This document shows positions 30,676-42,494 of a DNA stretch of 56,915 nucleotides, in pieces; the first letter of the stretch is position 1, and each line of letters begins with the position of its first letter. A program made the position numbers and the translations under genes. The DNA comes from Chromera velia (Eukaryota; Sar; Chromeraceae), in assembly GCA_018398765.1 (NCBI GenBank), contig JAHBMJ010000097.1, positions 1 to 56,915 of the forward strand, given 5' to 3'. The notes beneath the pieces were generated by a model, which was not told where the DNA came from, did no database searches, and saw only the letters and a program-made list of their open reading frames with translations.

Positions 30676-32627
30676 TTTCAAACGATAGAGTTAATCGTCT
30701 AAACATATCAGGCCTCAGTCATCTCAGACTGGTATCATGACTTGCTGTGACTTTAAGTTTGCATCTTACCTTGTGTTTGAAACTCATGCATGAAGACCCA
30801 ATTTTTTATGCAACCTGTACAATCGGCTATTCGGCTCCGAATGCATGCACCGATGGCCGCACCGATAGATCATGGCTGCGGCCGCTAGCAGGAGCGGTGG
30901 GCCGCGCCGGCGCGTGCATGGCCGGCCCGTGGGCTGCATGGGCTGGGCCATGCGTACATGCAGTGCACTAGATGTGCACAAGCCTCTAGACTACTCCCAA
31001 AACATTTGCTTTTATAATTAACATAAAAAAAAAACCACACACCGTTAGAATGACCTAAAGTATTAAAGACTAGTAAGAATCGGACTTTGGCTAATTAATC
31101 ATTTTATTCAATCACATTCAATCACTTCATGGGATAATTAAATATATTTTAATCATAAGTGACTAAACACCTTTGTTTAACTTAGGGCTGAGGGCTCCAA
31201 TAGGTTTCACCTTTGCTATAACTTTGTGAGTTACCCTTCTAAATCTTTGTAACTCCTAGTGTTACTAAATCGACCAGCACATCATATCATGATCGATTCA
31301 TATGTTACTATATAGGCTCTGCACTCCATAAATAAATAAAAAAAAAGTTTCCAATCTTTTTTTTTTTCTTTTTTTATTTATCAACCAAAAATTATACAGT
31401 TTTTATGCATGCAGCATCCCGTGTAACACTCATGCAACAGTTGAACAACAGCTGTTTGTATGTTGAATATCATGACAAATAAAAAAAAATTCATTAAAAA
31501 AAAAGTTTTTCCAATCTTTTTTTTTTTTAAATGTAGTGCACAGCCTAGATGCTACTACTAAAACATTTGAGTATTAGGTTATCTGAAGATCTATAGGACC
31601 TGCATGGTAAGGACGTAAAACTAAGTGTAAAACCCGTGCGCCGTGTAGGCTACTGCAGGAATTAGCAGGAATTCAAGCTGTACATGGAAGTTACGGGAAA
31701 ACCGCGTTCTTGTCTGTGTCCTCTTCCAGTGTGGAAGACTCGGAAGACTATCTTAGCATGTGTACACTTCAAAAGTTGCGTATCTAGTTCTAGGCCTATC
31801 ACAGAAAAAAAAAAAATGATTTAAGCCCGTTCTCGCTTAATTTTTTTTTTTTTTGCCCGACGATGTTAAGTGACAAACAACTGTTGTTCAAGTGTTGCAT
31901 AAGTGTTGTTTTGATGTTGCATAAGTGTTGCTTAGGTGTTGCACACACAAAAAAAGAAAAAAATAATTTAAGCCAATTCTGGTTTACTTTTTTTTTTGTT
32001 GTTGTGATACGCCTAGATCTAGTTGCATATCGAACCAGTTGAACGGCACGGGGGCGGAAAGCGACTCGGATGGTGCATAAATAATGATGACAATACTAAT
32101 AAATTATTATTATATTTGATTATAAATCTGTATCTGACATATTTTAAGGTTTTAGAGAATCTCAGCCATGCAAAACAAGTTATAAAGCAGCTTAACAAAC
32201 TGGTTGACAAAGCTTAATACTATAGTAGTAGTATATTTCATATATTTCTCGGTCTCCTTTTCTAGCTTTGTCTTCCCTCTCGGTCGTTTCCCCTGCGTTT
32301 CCCCTGCCACTGCAAGTCTGTTCCGATGCAAGTGGTTTTTAACCCTGGTTGCTTGAGGGTGGAGCTACCCTCTGTCTCTATTTCTATTTCCGCCTTAGCT
32401 AGGCTTTGATCCACTGGCATGCACATGCCCCAGTGGGGCCTAGGTCGAGGGATCGAATCTATGCAGGAAATACTAGGTTGGCCAGAGCCTATATGGCTCA
32501 CCGGCTTTAACCAATCAATCAATCAATCAATCAAACCTCATACATCATCATCATCATCCCTATCCTATCATCATCATATTTTAGAGTAATACAGATAGAC
32601 ATAGCGGGAAGGCCCAGTGCGGAACCT

Positions 32628-32661
<34 letters not shown>

Positions 32662-33199
32662 TCAGTACAGAAACTTCTAGAGAAACTTTGAATGACTTGC
32701 TAGATGACTAGAGGAGCAGCAGGCGCACCGTCTGATTGGGACCTAGATTGGGACCGTCTGAATCAAGCTCTAGATTAAGCTATAGGACTGATGGAAGCGC
32801 TGCAGTCCGAGCACGAGGTAGTATCCCGAATTGTGTCTGGACCAGGCGCCCGAGCTCTGTCTCAGACTGTTTGTCGCCAGGAGAGCGTGAGGCCATCGAC
32901 ATGCATGCTTCGAGATGCAACAGAGACTCCTCATCCGTCTCCAGACTTCAGACGTGTCTGCAAGGTAGAATGGGTGGAGAGACGGAAAGATGCATAAATG
33001 CATGGTTTCTCTTTTCTGTTTGGCACTCAATGCTTTGACTGACAATTTAAGGAGGCTGCATTGAAAAAGCTTGAACCGCTGTCTGCTAGACACTTCATTG
33101 ACCCCATAATCCCTTCGCCTTTCTGTGTGCATGGGTTCGCTCTCAAGATTTGAATGAATGGCAAGAAATGAGCTGGCGTGCATCCAAAGGTTTGAACGT

Positions 33200-33495
33200 C
33201 GGCAAAATTCTGAAGAGGAGAAGCGGAAGAGCGAGAGAAAGAGAAAGAGAAAGCGAGAGATAGATAGACATGCAGACAGACAGAAAGGCAGACAGAGAGG
33301 AAGGAACGAAGGGAAGGAAGGAAAGAAGAAACGAAGGGAAGAAAGGAAGGTAGGAAGGAAGGGAAGGAAGGAAGAACAGGAAGAAGAGAAAGAAAAAAAA
33401 GAAAGGGAGGGAAGGAAGGAAGGAAGGAAGGAAGGAAAGAGGGAAGGAAGGAATGAAGGAAGGAAGAAGGAAAGAAAGAAACACAGAAAGAAAAA

Positions 33496-33526
<31 letters not shown>

Positions 33527-33560
33527 GAAGGAAGGAAGGAAGGAAGGAAAGAGAGACAGA
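33200..33560 (+). repeat. Polypurine tract, GGAA/GAAA type
   Basis: About 360 bases are almost wholly A and G, arranged as degenerate GGAA, GAAA and AAGG units. Confidence 0.9.
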
Positions 33561-33769
33561 CAGAATATATCGTCTTTTCTTTGCCCTTTTCTCTTTCTTC
33601 CTTCTCTTCTGTTTTTTTTTTCCTTCTTTTGGCGCGCTGCGCTCTCAGTGGAAGGGTACCAGAGCTCCAGGCCTTGAGCGTACCTTGCGGCCCTTCCTTG
33701 CTCAGTGCAGGCTTACGCCTTTGCACTTCGACAGACTATATAGTTTCTTTCCCTCCTCTTCTTCATGAA

Positions 33770-33770
33770 C

Positions 33771-33804
<34 letters not shown>

Positions 33805-34135
33805 TGTATGTTTCTTCTTCTTCTCCCTCCTCTTACTCATGAACACAGACAGACAGACAGACAGACAGACAGACGGACAGAAACAGCGAGAAAGAGAGCG
33901 AGGGAGGGAAGGAAAGAAGAAAAGAAAGAAAAAAAAGAAAGAAAAAAAGAAAGAAAGAAAGAAAGAAAGAAAGAAAAGAAAGAAAGAAAGAAAAGAAAGA
34001 AAGAAAAGAACGAAAGAAAGAAAGAAAGGAAAGAAAGGTAAAAAAAAAAAAAAAGAAAGGTAAAAGAAAAAAAAAGAAAGAAAGGTAAAAGAAAAAAAAA
34101 GAAAGAAAGGTAAAAGAAAAAAAAAGAAAGAAAGA
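33770..34135 (+). repeat. ACAG tetranucleotide runs followed by GAAA polypurine tract
   Basis: Two copies of a short block (CATGAACACAGACAGACAG...) at about 33764-33805 and 33838-33875 precede a GAAA-rich tract with repeated AGGTAAAAGAAAAAAA units. Confidence 0.9.
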
Positions 34136-34692
34136 AGCGAGCCCTCGGTGTGGACGGGCTCAGGGCGCGGAGACGCGGGGGAAAAAGAAGAGAAGAAAGG
34201 AAGGCAGGGAAACAAGAAAGGAAGGAACGAAGGTAGGGGCAAAAGAAAAGAAGGCCAGCTATGAACAACAGAAAGAAACACAGACAGAGCCGAAACCCAC
34301 CACTGGGAGGCGGTCCCGAAAAAGTCACTGGGTGCATGTGAGCTTTGGGTTTTCCCTCGCCGCCCCTCGCTCCAGAACAGACACGACCTAGCTCTGTCTT
34401 TAACCCTCCCGTCTCAAGTCTGGAGCCTTCCATTGGACAGGCCATCCTCTGTCTCTCTCTCGACTCATTTCTTCGAAGACAACCTGCAAGTGCCCGTTTG
34501 AGCTCACTCGTTTCTCCTCTCTTCTCGCCCTCCTAATTCCCCTGCTGTCTGCCTCTTTTGCTCATTCTGCAACTGCGGCACTGTCTGCACATGCTTCCGT
34601 CCCATCTCTCATCCGCGAAATGAACGAAAACCCTTTCTTCGGCGAAATCGACTCAATCACACTCTCTAGCCTTCCCTCTCCTGCTTGACTCT

Positions 34693-35307
34693 TCAAGTCT
34701 CTCCTGGAAGTACATGGAAAAAGTGGAAAATCTGGGTCTCTTCCTCTTGAACCGCAACTACTGTGTTGCAAATGTTGCACGATACAGGAAGGAATCGCAC
34801 TTTCACAGCAGATTCCCCGTCTCCGTCCCCCCCAATTCCCTCCATTGCAATCGGCTCTCCGGAAGGACACATTATACTCGCACTGCTGCCGTCTGCCGCT
34901 TCAGGTGGCTGACTCTCAACAAACGTTCGCCGCCTTTTCCTTCCCCCGCCTCCTTCATCAACTGCCTCTTTGTACGTCTGCTCTGTGTGTACGGTGCAGT
35001 TGTACGCAGAAATCGCTCTGTATTGGTTCGGGTACAGATCATGACCCTGACAGGAGTAACAAAGCTGAGTGAAACACCCAGGGCAGGATAACACTGCATC
35101 GGTATGTGGATGCGCCTCGGTTTCTTCCGCCTTTCCATCCGAGTCTCTCAGACTGCGCACAAACATCGCGTCTTCCTCATCTTCTTGTGCGTCAAAGAAG
35201 GTCTCCCCAGGCTCTGCAGCGTCTGCACTTGGCTGCCATTCAGATAGATGTGTTTCTAGTCTGGTGGAAGAGGAAAAGTCAGGAACCCAGTCGTCCTCGC
35301 AGTGCAT
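34693..35307 (-). CDS. EAPP: EAPP-like zinc-binding phosphoprotein
   Basis: The single-exon frame encodes 204 residues; animal E2F-associated phosphoprotein is somewhat longer. An acidic N-terminus opens with CEDDWVPDF. Then comes the double CxxC unit SCPGC (Cys 75, 78) and LCYSC (Cys 83, 86), then NQYRAISAYNC. After a variable basic and Gly/Ser-rich insert come the last CxxC, PVSCNICNTVVAV (Cys 177, 180), and the hallmark IFHFFHVL close to the end. The order and spacing fit EAPP well. In animals the protein is nuclear and linked to E2F-dependent transcription; the role in a protist is unknown. It points away from the next plus-strand gene. A start further upstream cannot be excluded. Confidence 0.82.
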   Translation of the reverse strand: MHCEDDWVPDFSSSTRLETHLSEWQPSADAAEPGETFFDAQEDEEDAMFVRSLRDSDGKAEETEAHPHTDAVLSCPGCFTQLCYSCQGHDLYPNQYRAISAYNCTVHTEQTYKEAVDEGGGGRKRRRTFVESQPPEAADGSSASIMCPSGEPIAMEGIGGDGDGESAVKVRFLPVSCNICNTVVAVQEEETQIFHFFHVLPGET

Positions 35308-36980
35308 CGTTCTTTTCTCGGACGGCAGGCGACAGAAAGGGAAAAGATCACCTAAGGATCACGAGCAGAGCAAGGATAGGTCACTCCTATTGGCTTCTCA
35401 GACGATGAGACAACTTTTGTGAAACCCCTCGCAATTTGTTGGGAAACATGCACAGAAATCAGATAAAACAGCTGTGCTGAGACTGCGTGGGGGGGACAAT
35501 CTGCAAGGTGTTTCGCACGTTGTAAGAGAAAGGTCAATGACGTCCGAGTATGGAATGACGCAGTGAGTCGTTCAAGATACTGAGTGGTCGGGGGAGAAAG
35601 AGGGACGAAGTCAACGAGGCGGAGATAGGCGGAGAAAATTAACCTCTTAATCGACTCTTCCGCTGGTGGGTGCATGAAGAGGAGACGGATTCAAGAGACG
35701 CGCGCGCGCAAATGCGCGCGAACGAAATGCGCGCGAACGAACCTGAAGGGGATTTTATGGGGATTTTAAACTGTATGCAGGCATGGCTTCCAAGCATTAA
35801 TTTCCAAGCTATACATACGTATTTCCATGTACGTACGTATCAATGACTGCAGTCTGAAGATTGCCCGACTTTTGCTTCAATCACCATATTAGTAACTGGA
35901 CCCTGAGGGAACTTGTCCAGACAGTTGCACAGAATCTCAAATGGCAGTTAGAAAGGATCGAGTTGAATCGGAGCAGTTCTGTATAGCAACACCTATAGAG
36001 CAACACATGCATGAGCAACACGTAACACGCAGATGCTGCAGTAGCTACTGTTTGTCCACCACTGAGTCTGCTCTTTTTCTTCAACTTTGATGCAAAACCT
36101 TCTTGGCCAGCTTGATTTTCTCTCTGATCGTCTGGAAGGAGATGAAGAGAGAACCCTCCCAAGCAGCCACGGAAGTAACTGTAAACCTGCGTCTTGTGTG
36201 CAGAGACTTCAATTCCGCATGCTTGCAAGATCCTGCGGGAAAGATTACTATCCTTGCACAGATCTTCGAAGGATCACAGCATGATTCCCATACCGTACTG
36301 CGTGATTTGCTCCTCCAAGAAGCCCGCTTCCGCCCAGAAATCGATCTGGTGATCTCTGCACTGCTTCAGACGAGGAGGATGGGCGATCTCCGTTACCTGA
36401 AGCTTCTTCACCTGTATCCCCCCTCGGTCGATCGTTTCCCATGCAGCAACAGCATTCTATCCCAAACAGACCTTACTGCAACTGGCAACGCCAATTGCAG
36501 AGGTGAGAACGGCTGTATCCTTTAAGGATGCAAAGCGATTTCAAGACAGGCTGCGGACTGTTCTGTCTTTTCCGTCGGGAGGGCCCGGGGGGCAGAATTT
36601 GGGACTGAGCTGGCATGGAGGGCCCTGAAGTGCGGAACTTTCAGGGCTCTCGCCCACTTAAACAGCCGCACAGGAATCTTTTAAGAGCGTCTCTGCAAGA
36701 CCTTGCAGACCTGGTCCGAAAGGGACATCCCGACGATCTGTCTGTGCTGCTGAATTTTGTGTCAATCCACAGAGTCCCTGGCAGACACAGCGTTGAGGGG
36801 CAGTTAATGAGAATGGTTGCCCTGAAACAAATAAAGAAAATCATATCCCTGAAACCTGCAACGCTGAGGACAAACCCCACACACGCAATTCCCAGAATGG
36901 CAATATGAGCATTCTTGACTGGCACAGATTCAGAGAGTGTAAAGCAGCTGCTTGCCTGAGGGGCACGCGTCGCGGGAGAG
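35308..36980. other. EAPP upstream region and spacer
   Basis: The first 350 bp are the EAPP 5' region and are duplicated at 41.85 kb. A plus-strand frame at 36103-36525 (140 residues) might be an upstream exon of the next gene, but I see no splice-phase support. A run of CGCGCG/AATGCGCGCGAACGA occurs at 35700-35740. Confidence 0.45.
35371..35665 (-). repeat. Duplicated segment, EAPP upstream copy
   Basis: It aligns with 41844-42205 over most of its length. Shared blocks include GGATAGGTCACTC, GGGGGGGACAAT, CAATGACGTCCGAGTA and AAGTCAACGAGGCGGAGA in the same order. This copy lies 60-360 bp upstream of the EAPP start codon. Confidence 0.75.
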
Positions 36981-37905
36981 TTGGGCGGGCACGAAGGAAT
37001 CTCTGTGTTGCGCACAAACCTCTCCGCCCAGTCTTTTTCAGATTCCTTTTTGACAGCAGCTGCGATCGAGAGCGTCCCAGGTCTCGAGGGGAAAGTCACA
37101 GAGGACAACGCTCCTTTCCTCGTTCCCCTCATTGAGCGAGACGGGAAAATGCAGATCGACGTTGATCTCATTTCAAGAGTCTTACGTGCACGTGAGACGG
37201 GAGTGGGGGGAGAAGGCGACTCAGGTTCTGTTGAGGGAGAGGGAATGGGAATCGGGGCAGGGGTTAGAGTGGAGGATATTTTGAATTCCTCCCATTGCAG
37301 ACCAGAGGATGTTGAGTTTGTTGGGAGCGTGTTGCCCTTCGTTACGTTGGTTCAAGAGGGGGTACGTAGAGTGGCAAAAACCTTCCGCTCTGCAGCCGGG
37401 CACCCTCTCTTGCCGTACTTTCTTGCCATCTCCGGCTTGAGCGTACCGCTTCCGACGGACCCTTTCTTGGGCACCAGAGCGCCGGTGAGGGGGGTTCAGG
37501 AAGCGCGGGGAGGGTCGTCAGCCTGTATAGAGGCTTTTCAAAGAATGCTTCGGGCCAACCATCCGATCACGGAGTGGTCCTATGAAGAGTTGCATGGAGA
37601 AGATGGGGGATCATGCGACCTTCGGTTTTCTGTTCAGAAACATGGAAATCCGAAACGGTCGATTCGTGTCAGCGAACAAGGACGCCGCCACCCGAGAGGA
37701 CAACGACACCCTCGGCAGGCTGGCCAACAGCCAGAAGCTGACCGAGACCATCATTCCCGCTGAGCGTCGGGACCTGTGCGCAAGTAGGTCAAACTGAATA
37801 AGTGTTTAGAAACGTGAGCGAAAGTGTGCGAGTATGGGTGAGACTCACCTGTGCGTGAGAATGCGTTAAGCCTGAATTGACGCAGCTTTTTCTCTTTCGT
37901 TCAGA

Positions 37906-37957
<52 letters not shown>

Positions 37958-38203
37958 TGCGTCCACAAAGTAGAGGATGCCTTTCACCGATCCCGTGAAA
38001 CGCCTGTCGGCAGTTGTAGACGCAAGAAGCACCTTCTTACACTGTCTGAACTTTTGTTTATGTTTTCTGCTGTCTGTTTTCCTTTGTATATGAAAGCACA
38101 ACGAACAAAATTTACAGATAGAAAAAAGAAGAACATATAGTTTGTTTGTGTCTGTGTGTCTGCATTCTTCTGTTTGTGTGTGTGTCACACAGTGTGTGTG
38201 TGT

Positions 38204-38246
<43 letters not shown>

Positions 38247-38364
38247 AGTTCCTACTTCGACATTGTCAATGAATCTAGTCAATGAATTGTTGCACGCAGG
38301 AGGGAAGGCGCTTTGGATGACTTCGTGGCGTGGGCAAAAACCGCGGGACTGTAAACGGGGCTGG

Positions 38365-38406
<42 letters not shown>

Positions 38407-40065
38407 GAGAGGGAGAGAGAGAGAACCAGAGAGAAGAAGACGCAGCGAACTCACTCTCCTGACCGATCCTCTGAAACGAACGCCGCCGACCCTGTTCCGT
38501 CGTTCATCGACAAGGAAGCAGAGGAAGTGAATGATGAACAAGCACAGCGTGAGGATGGACAGATGGCCCCCGAAGAAGTCCATCAACGTCCCGACACCAC
38601 CACCGACACTGACCACAAGCATGAGACTGCCGACACCCCGAAAGAGTACGACAGCTCTGAGCCCCCCAGCGCCCCCCAGTCTCTTCGACAGCCAGTCCGA
38701 GGGATCTTCCGACTCGGAGTCCGACAGCGATTACGAAGACAGCGACTCCCGATTTCAGAGTGTTTCTCGAGAGGCGGTCTTCATGCAGATGGAGCAGCTT
38801 GACAAGGAAAACGCGACAGAGAACGTGCTCAACTCATACAAAGGCAGGTCCCTTATACAGTGAGCGGACTTCTATAAATCCAGCACATAAGTTTGCGCGT
38901 ACCTTCTCACCTGACTGTCGGAGTTTTCTGCGGGGAAGGGGAGATCGCGACTGTCTGTGTTGCTCTTTTTCCCTGCGGTGCATGTTTTTGTTCTTTCCCC
39001 TTTTTGTGTTGTGCGCCGTGTCTTTGGCTCCTTCGTGCAGGATCAGTAGAATCATTGTCTCCATCTCTGCAAAGCGTGTTCCCCCCAAATGGCGACCTGT
39101 CTCTTGCTGGCCCGCTGTCTCATCATGCTCAGAGTCTCTCTCTGAGTCTCTCAACCAGAAAACTCCTGATGATGACTCAATTGGTTTACCCCGAGGGGGC
39201 TGCAATGAAGGCAGCAATTTGGCAAGGAGAGCGGGGGTTGGAGGACGACATGGAGGTACGGGCAGAGTACAGAGTATTGTCTCGTTTCACCGTGGAAGGG
39301 TGCCCTGCAGCCCAGGTGAGGGCTGATGATGGAAGCAGATTCCAGATTGTTTATGGGAGGTCTGGAACGATGATTCGCCTGATTGGAGGAGATCTAGATC
39401 AATCTGGTCATGAGACCCTTTGACTTCTTCGTCTCTGCCAAGGCTGTTCAGATCCTGGACACCCAGCTTGCCTTTGCCTGCAAGAACGACAACATGTGTG
39501 ACCGAGGGTTCCCGGAGAACCTCTGCTGCGACTTCTGTAACTTTACCAGGATGGGTTTCTCCGAAGGCGGGGTGACCCTGGAGTCCTCTGAGGCGCGGGC
39601 GTTGGAAACAGAGCTCAGCCTGCAGGCGCATGCAGGCCAGGGCGGGCAAAGCACCGCGGTGTGTGTTCAAAACTTGCCAGGGAACCCTTCGACCCCCTGC
39701 AATGCCCTCAAATGGACTGTGATCAGTTTCGTTGGGGATCGCGTGGTGGCCTCTGATCTGAGTGAGTCCTGCAGGAGTTCGATGGAATTTGAAGAATCTT
39801 TCCTCTTGATCCTGTTCGAATTTGATGAATGCTTCCTTTTGATCCGGTTTCAAATTGTATTCAATCATGAGTAAAAAGGTGGCTTGGCTAAGCTCGTTAC
39901 AATGCCATTCTCTTGTCTGCAGATGGCGTTTCGATGACCATCAAGAACATCCCAGCGACCGTTCCGTTTCGGAAGGGCGTCTGGCGGACATACTCCGAAA
40001 CAGAGGGCCGGATAAACTTTGACGGAGAATTGATTCTTCCGAAAGTGGGTCGATTGAGCTTGTAG
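36981..40065 (+). CDS. Uncharacterised multi-exon gene, Cys-rich C-terminal part
   Basis: Several exons read convincingly on the plus strand. The first covers about 37058-37516 (SVPGLEGKVTEDNAPFLVP ... GHPLLPYFLAISGLS), although its frame is open from 36981 and the start is unresolved. Next is 37638-37783, joined in phase (NMEIRNGRFVSANKD). A Ser/Asp-rich exon ends near 38850 (DSQSEGSSDSESDSDYEDSD, then FMQMEQLDKENATENV). Then come 39041-39255, 39452-39761 and 39923-40065, whose last two junctions are in phase. The 39452 exon is Cys-rich (ACKNDNMC, ENLCCDFC). Exons between 37784 and 38500 are uncertain, one possibility being a short one near 38300 (ALDDFVAWAKTAGL). No family is recognised. 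The Cys pattern suggests metal binding or disulfides; I cannot choose. Confidence 0.45.
37911..38241. repeat. CT/GT microsatellites in an intron
   Basis: There is a CT run at 37911-37940 continuing into GT, and a GT run at about 38192-38241, both within the presumed intron after 37783. Confidence 0.85.
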
Positions 40066-40079
40066 TGCCCATGTATGAA

Positions 40080-40562
40080 CGCTTTCAGAAAACAAAGAGA
40101 AAAGCAGAGACAAAAGGAAAAGGAAAGAATGAAAAAGGAAGAAGGAAAGTCTTAGAGGGAAACTTTAAGAAAAAAGGAAGGCAAGGAAGGAAGACAAGAG
40201 GGAAGAAAGCCTGAGAAGGGAAGGAAGGAACAAAGGAGTGAAGACAAGAAAGAAGAAAAGAAGAAAGGAAGGAAGGAAAGAAAGAACGAAGAAAGAGGGA
40301 AAAAGGGTTTTTAAGAAAAAGGTGAGTGAGAAAGAAAGAACGAAAGGAAGAAAGATGAAGAAAGCAAGAAAGGAATTATAACGGGATGGAAGAAAGGAGC
40401 AAACGAAGAAAGGAAGAAAAGAGGAAAGGAAAGAAGGAAATAAGCAAGCAAGTACAGAAGCAAGGAGAGAAGGAAGGAAGGAAGGAAGAGAGAGAGAGAG
40501 AGAGAGATCATGGAGAGACGGACAGAGGGAAAGAGAGGGAGAGGGGGGGAGAGAGGGAGAGA
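40080..40562 (+). repeat. Polypurine tract, GAAA/GGAA/GAGA type
   Basis: Almost 500 bases on this strand are A and G with few interruptions, ending in a GA microsatellite (about 40488-40508). Confidence 0.9.
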
Positions 40563-41843
40563 GAACAGCTCGGGGATGTATCGGGGATGTGCAAGCGAGT
40601 GCAGCGGAAGTCGTTGAAAGCAATAAAGACTGAGTTTAGAAGAACTTCAAATTGAGGAGAGAGGTGAACACGTGCAAGTCAAGGGGGCAATTTGGGGTAA
40701 TTTAGATAGAAATGTAGAGTGATAAAAGGATTCATGCCCAGTTTTGTGATTTTTGAATATCAGATAAGATTCTGTTGCATTTCATTGGCCCTGTGGATGC
40801 AGGGAAAGAGAAAAGATCGAAATGTCGGCTGAGCAAAAATTTAGATCCGACGAGAAAATGTTGAAGCAACTGTGAATTCAGACATCTCAGTGGATGGGCG
40901 CAATTTCAAATTTGAACCAGCAGACTGAGCTTAGAGATCATCACACGCCATCGCGATCAGCCGTAGCGGTTTGTGGTCCTCGAGTGAGCAGCTGCTGTGC
41001 AGATGCAGAAGATGACATAGGAAGATGACTCTCGCTTTCTACGATGCAAACTGGTAAGATGTGGGGTGGGCTGGGGGCAAGTGTGCTGCTGAGATTGAGT
41101 CTCTCGAGTGGCGTGAAAGGACAGAGACGGACATATCGGGGCTGTGGGGGCCGGCGTTACTGCTGCATCGTTCATGAGTGCCATTGTGATACACAGATCG
41201 ACAGGCTGGTTCCAAGTGCATGCCTGAGTGGGAAGCTAGAATTGGCTGCAACGTCCTGTGTTGTACAAACTAGAGTACAGAACATGCACTGTCGTGCATA
41301 TTCAGGCCTCCTCGTTCCCTAGAGTGGTGACGTGCTCTAGGGCATGCTACTAGCGTTCGGCCAGTCACAACATGCAACTTGAACGCAGACTAAAACGATT
41401 TCTGGCTTTATGGCTAAGTCTTGGATGTTATTAGATATTTAACATTTATACTGTAAATTGTACATGTAGTTAATTGAGTTTATATAGTATTTCCCACTGT
41501 ATTTATTCATTCATACTCTAAAAACATCATTTTACTTAATTTATTGATGGACTGCTCAATTGAATCATGAATTGATTTATTGATAGGACCGTGACTGAGT
41601 GCCTTCCTATTATGTTTGTATCGATCGTAATAATATATTATAGTACATCATTATCATCATTATTATACTTCATTATCATCGGCTACCATCGGTTTATAAC
41701 TTTTAAAAGACTATAAATATGTGTGTATCGTAGTGTATCGCTATGTATCGCTTAGTACTGAGTCGGTGGTAGTTGGCAGCAATTTAAGCAACAATCTACT
41801 TATGTACGTGGAAAACAGTCGACATCAGCGCAGAGGATAGGTT

Positions 41844-42205
41844 TGGATAGGTCACTCTTATCGGCTTCTCTCAGACGACGAAACAACTTTTATGAAAATT
41901 CTCGTAATTTATTCGGAAACATAGAATAATAGAGAAGTTATTTCATAAAAGTTAGATCAAACAGTTGTTCTCAGACCGCAAGGGGGGGACAATATGTAAG
42001 GTGTTTAGGATGTTGTTACTAGTTGTTACTACGTTATAAAAGAAATATCAATGACGTCCGAGTACATACTGGTATGTACGTTTGAGTATCGAATGATGCA
42101 CAGAGTTGTTCAGGATACTGAACTATATTGAACGGTTATCTGTGAGAGGGAAGGAGAGAAATATATAAGGACAAAGTCAACGAGGCGGAGAAAATAAACT
42201 TCTTG
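41844..42205 (-). repeat. Duplicated segment, second copy without gene
   Basis: It is the counterpart of 35371-35665, longer through small insertions and more AT-rich. No EAPP-like coding sequence lies next to it. The MITE at 42238 follows within about 35 bp. Confidence 0.72.
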
Positions 42206-42237
42206 ACTCAGTGTCAGATTCCCTGCATGTCAGTGCA

Positions 42238-42486
42238 AACCTCCCTAAACCTAAGTGCCACTTAAAAAAATCTAATCAAGATGATCTCTATCTGCGGTAT
42301 TGTTTTTCAAGAGACCATCTACGCCTATGCCGGTCTCTACGCCTATGCCTGCGGCGTAGACGGTCAAGACACCATCCAGATATGCGGCTTTGGCTTTCAA
42401 GAGACCGTAAATGATCCGCACGGACTTTCAAGCTTATCCAAAAATGTGGCTTGAACTTTTAAGTGGTAGTTAGGTTCAGGGAGGTC
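42238..42486 (-). mobile_element. MITE, third copy
   Basis: The 249-bp element has inverted termini AACCTCCCTAAACCTAA and TTAGGTTCAGGGAGGTC, and an exact 8-bp duplication TCAGTGCA at 42230-42237 and 42487-42494. The interior is the reverse complement of the 1849-2324 family, with an extra short internal tandem (CTACGCCTATGCC). Confidence 0.88.
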
Positions 42487-42494
42487 TCAGTGCA

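Larger units (their letters stand above)
30684..34692. other. Large spacer, simple repeats, no gene recognised
   Basis: It holds AT-rich DNA with A/T homopolymers (31020-32010), tandem CAAT repeats (about 32510-32535 and 32628-32661) and two long polypurine tracts (33200-33560, 33880-34135). Frames over 300 codons here are artefacts of purine repeats. A GC-rich patch lies at 30850-30965. Confidence 0.5.
40066..42237. other. Spacer with polypurine tract and duplicated segment
   Basis: No gene is recognised. A polypurine region fills 40080-40560. AT-rich DNA fills 41400-41820. The duplicate of the EAPP upstream region occupies 41844-42205. Confidence 0.5.

Noticed and set aside
32770-34063. 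Open frames of 301-318 codons on both strands
   Set aside because: They are Lys/Arg/Glu or Phe/Leu/Ser translations of the polypurine tracts, with no domain or splice signal logic.
36641-37171. 176-codon minus-strand frame with a hydrophobic span
   Set aside because: It overlaps a better supported plus-strand exon and has no splice partners or family signal.
37580-37640. Apparent frameshift in the gene at 37-40 kb
   Set aside because: A 121-base intron (37517-37637) with donor GTCAGC and acceptor TTCAG restores the frame without any indel.
39256-39451. Open frame continuing through 39423 as part of the exon
   Set aside because: A GTACGG donor at 39256 and an acceptor before 39452 join in phase 0 into the Cys-rich exon, which the read-through frame cannot reach.
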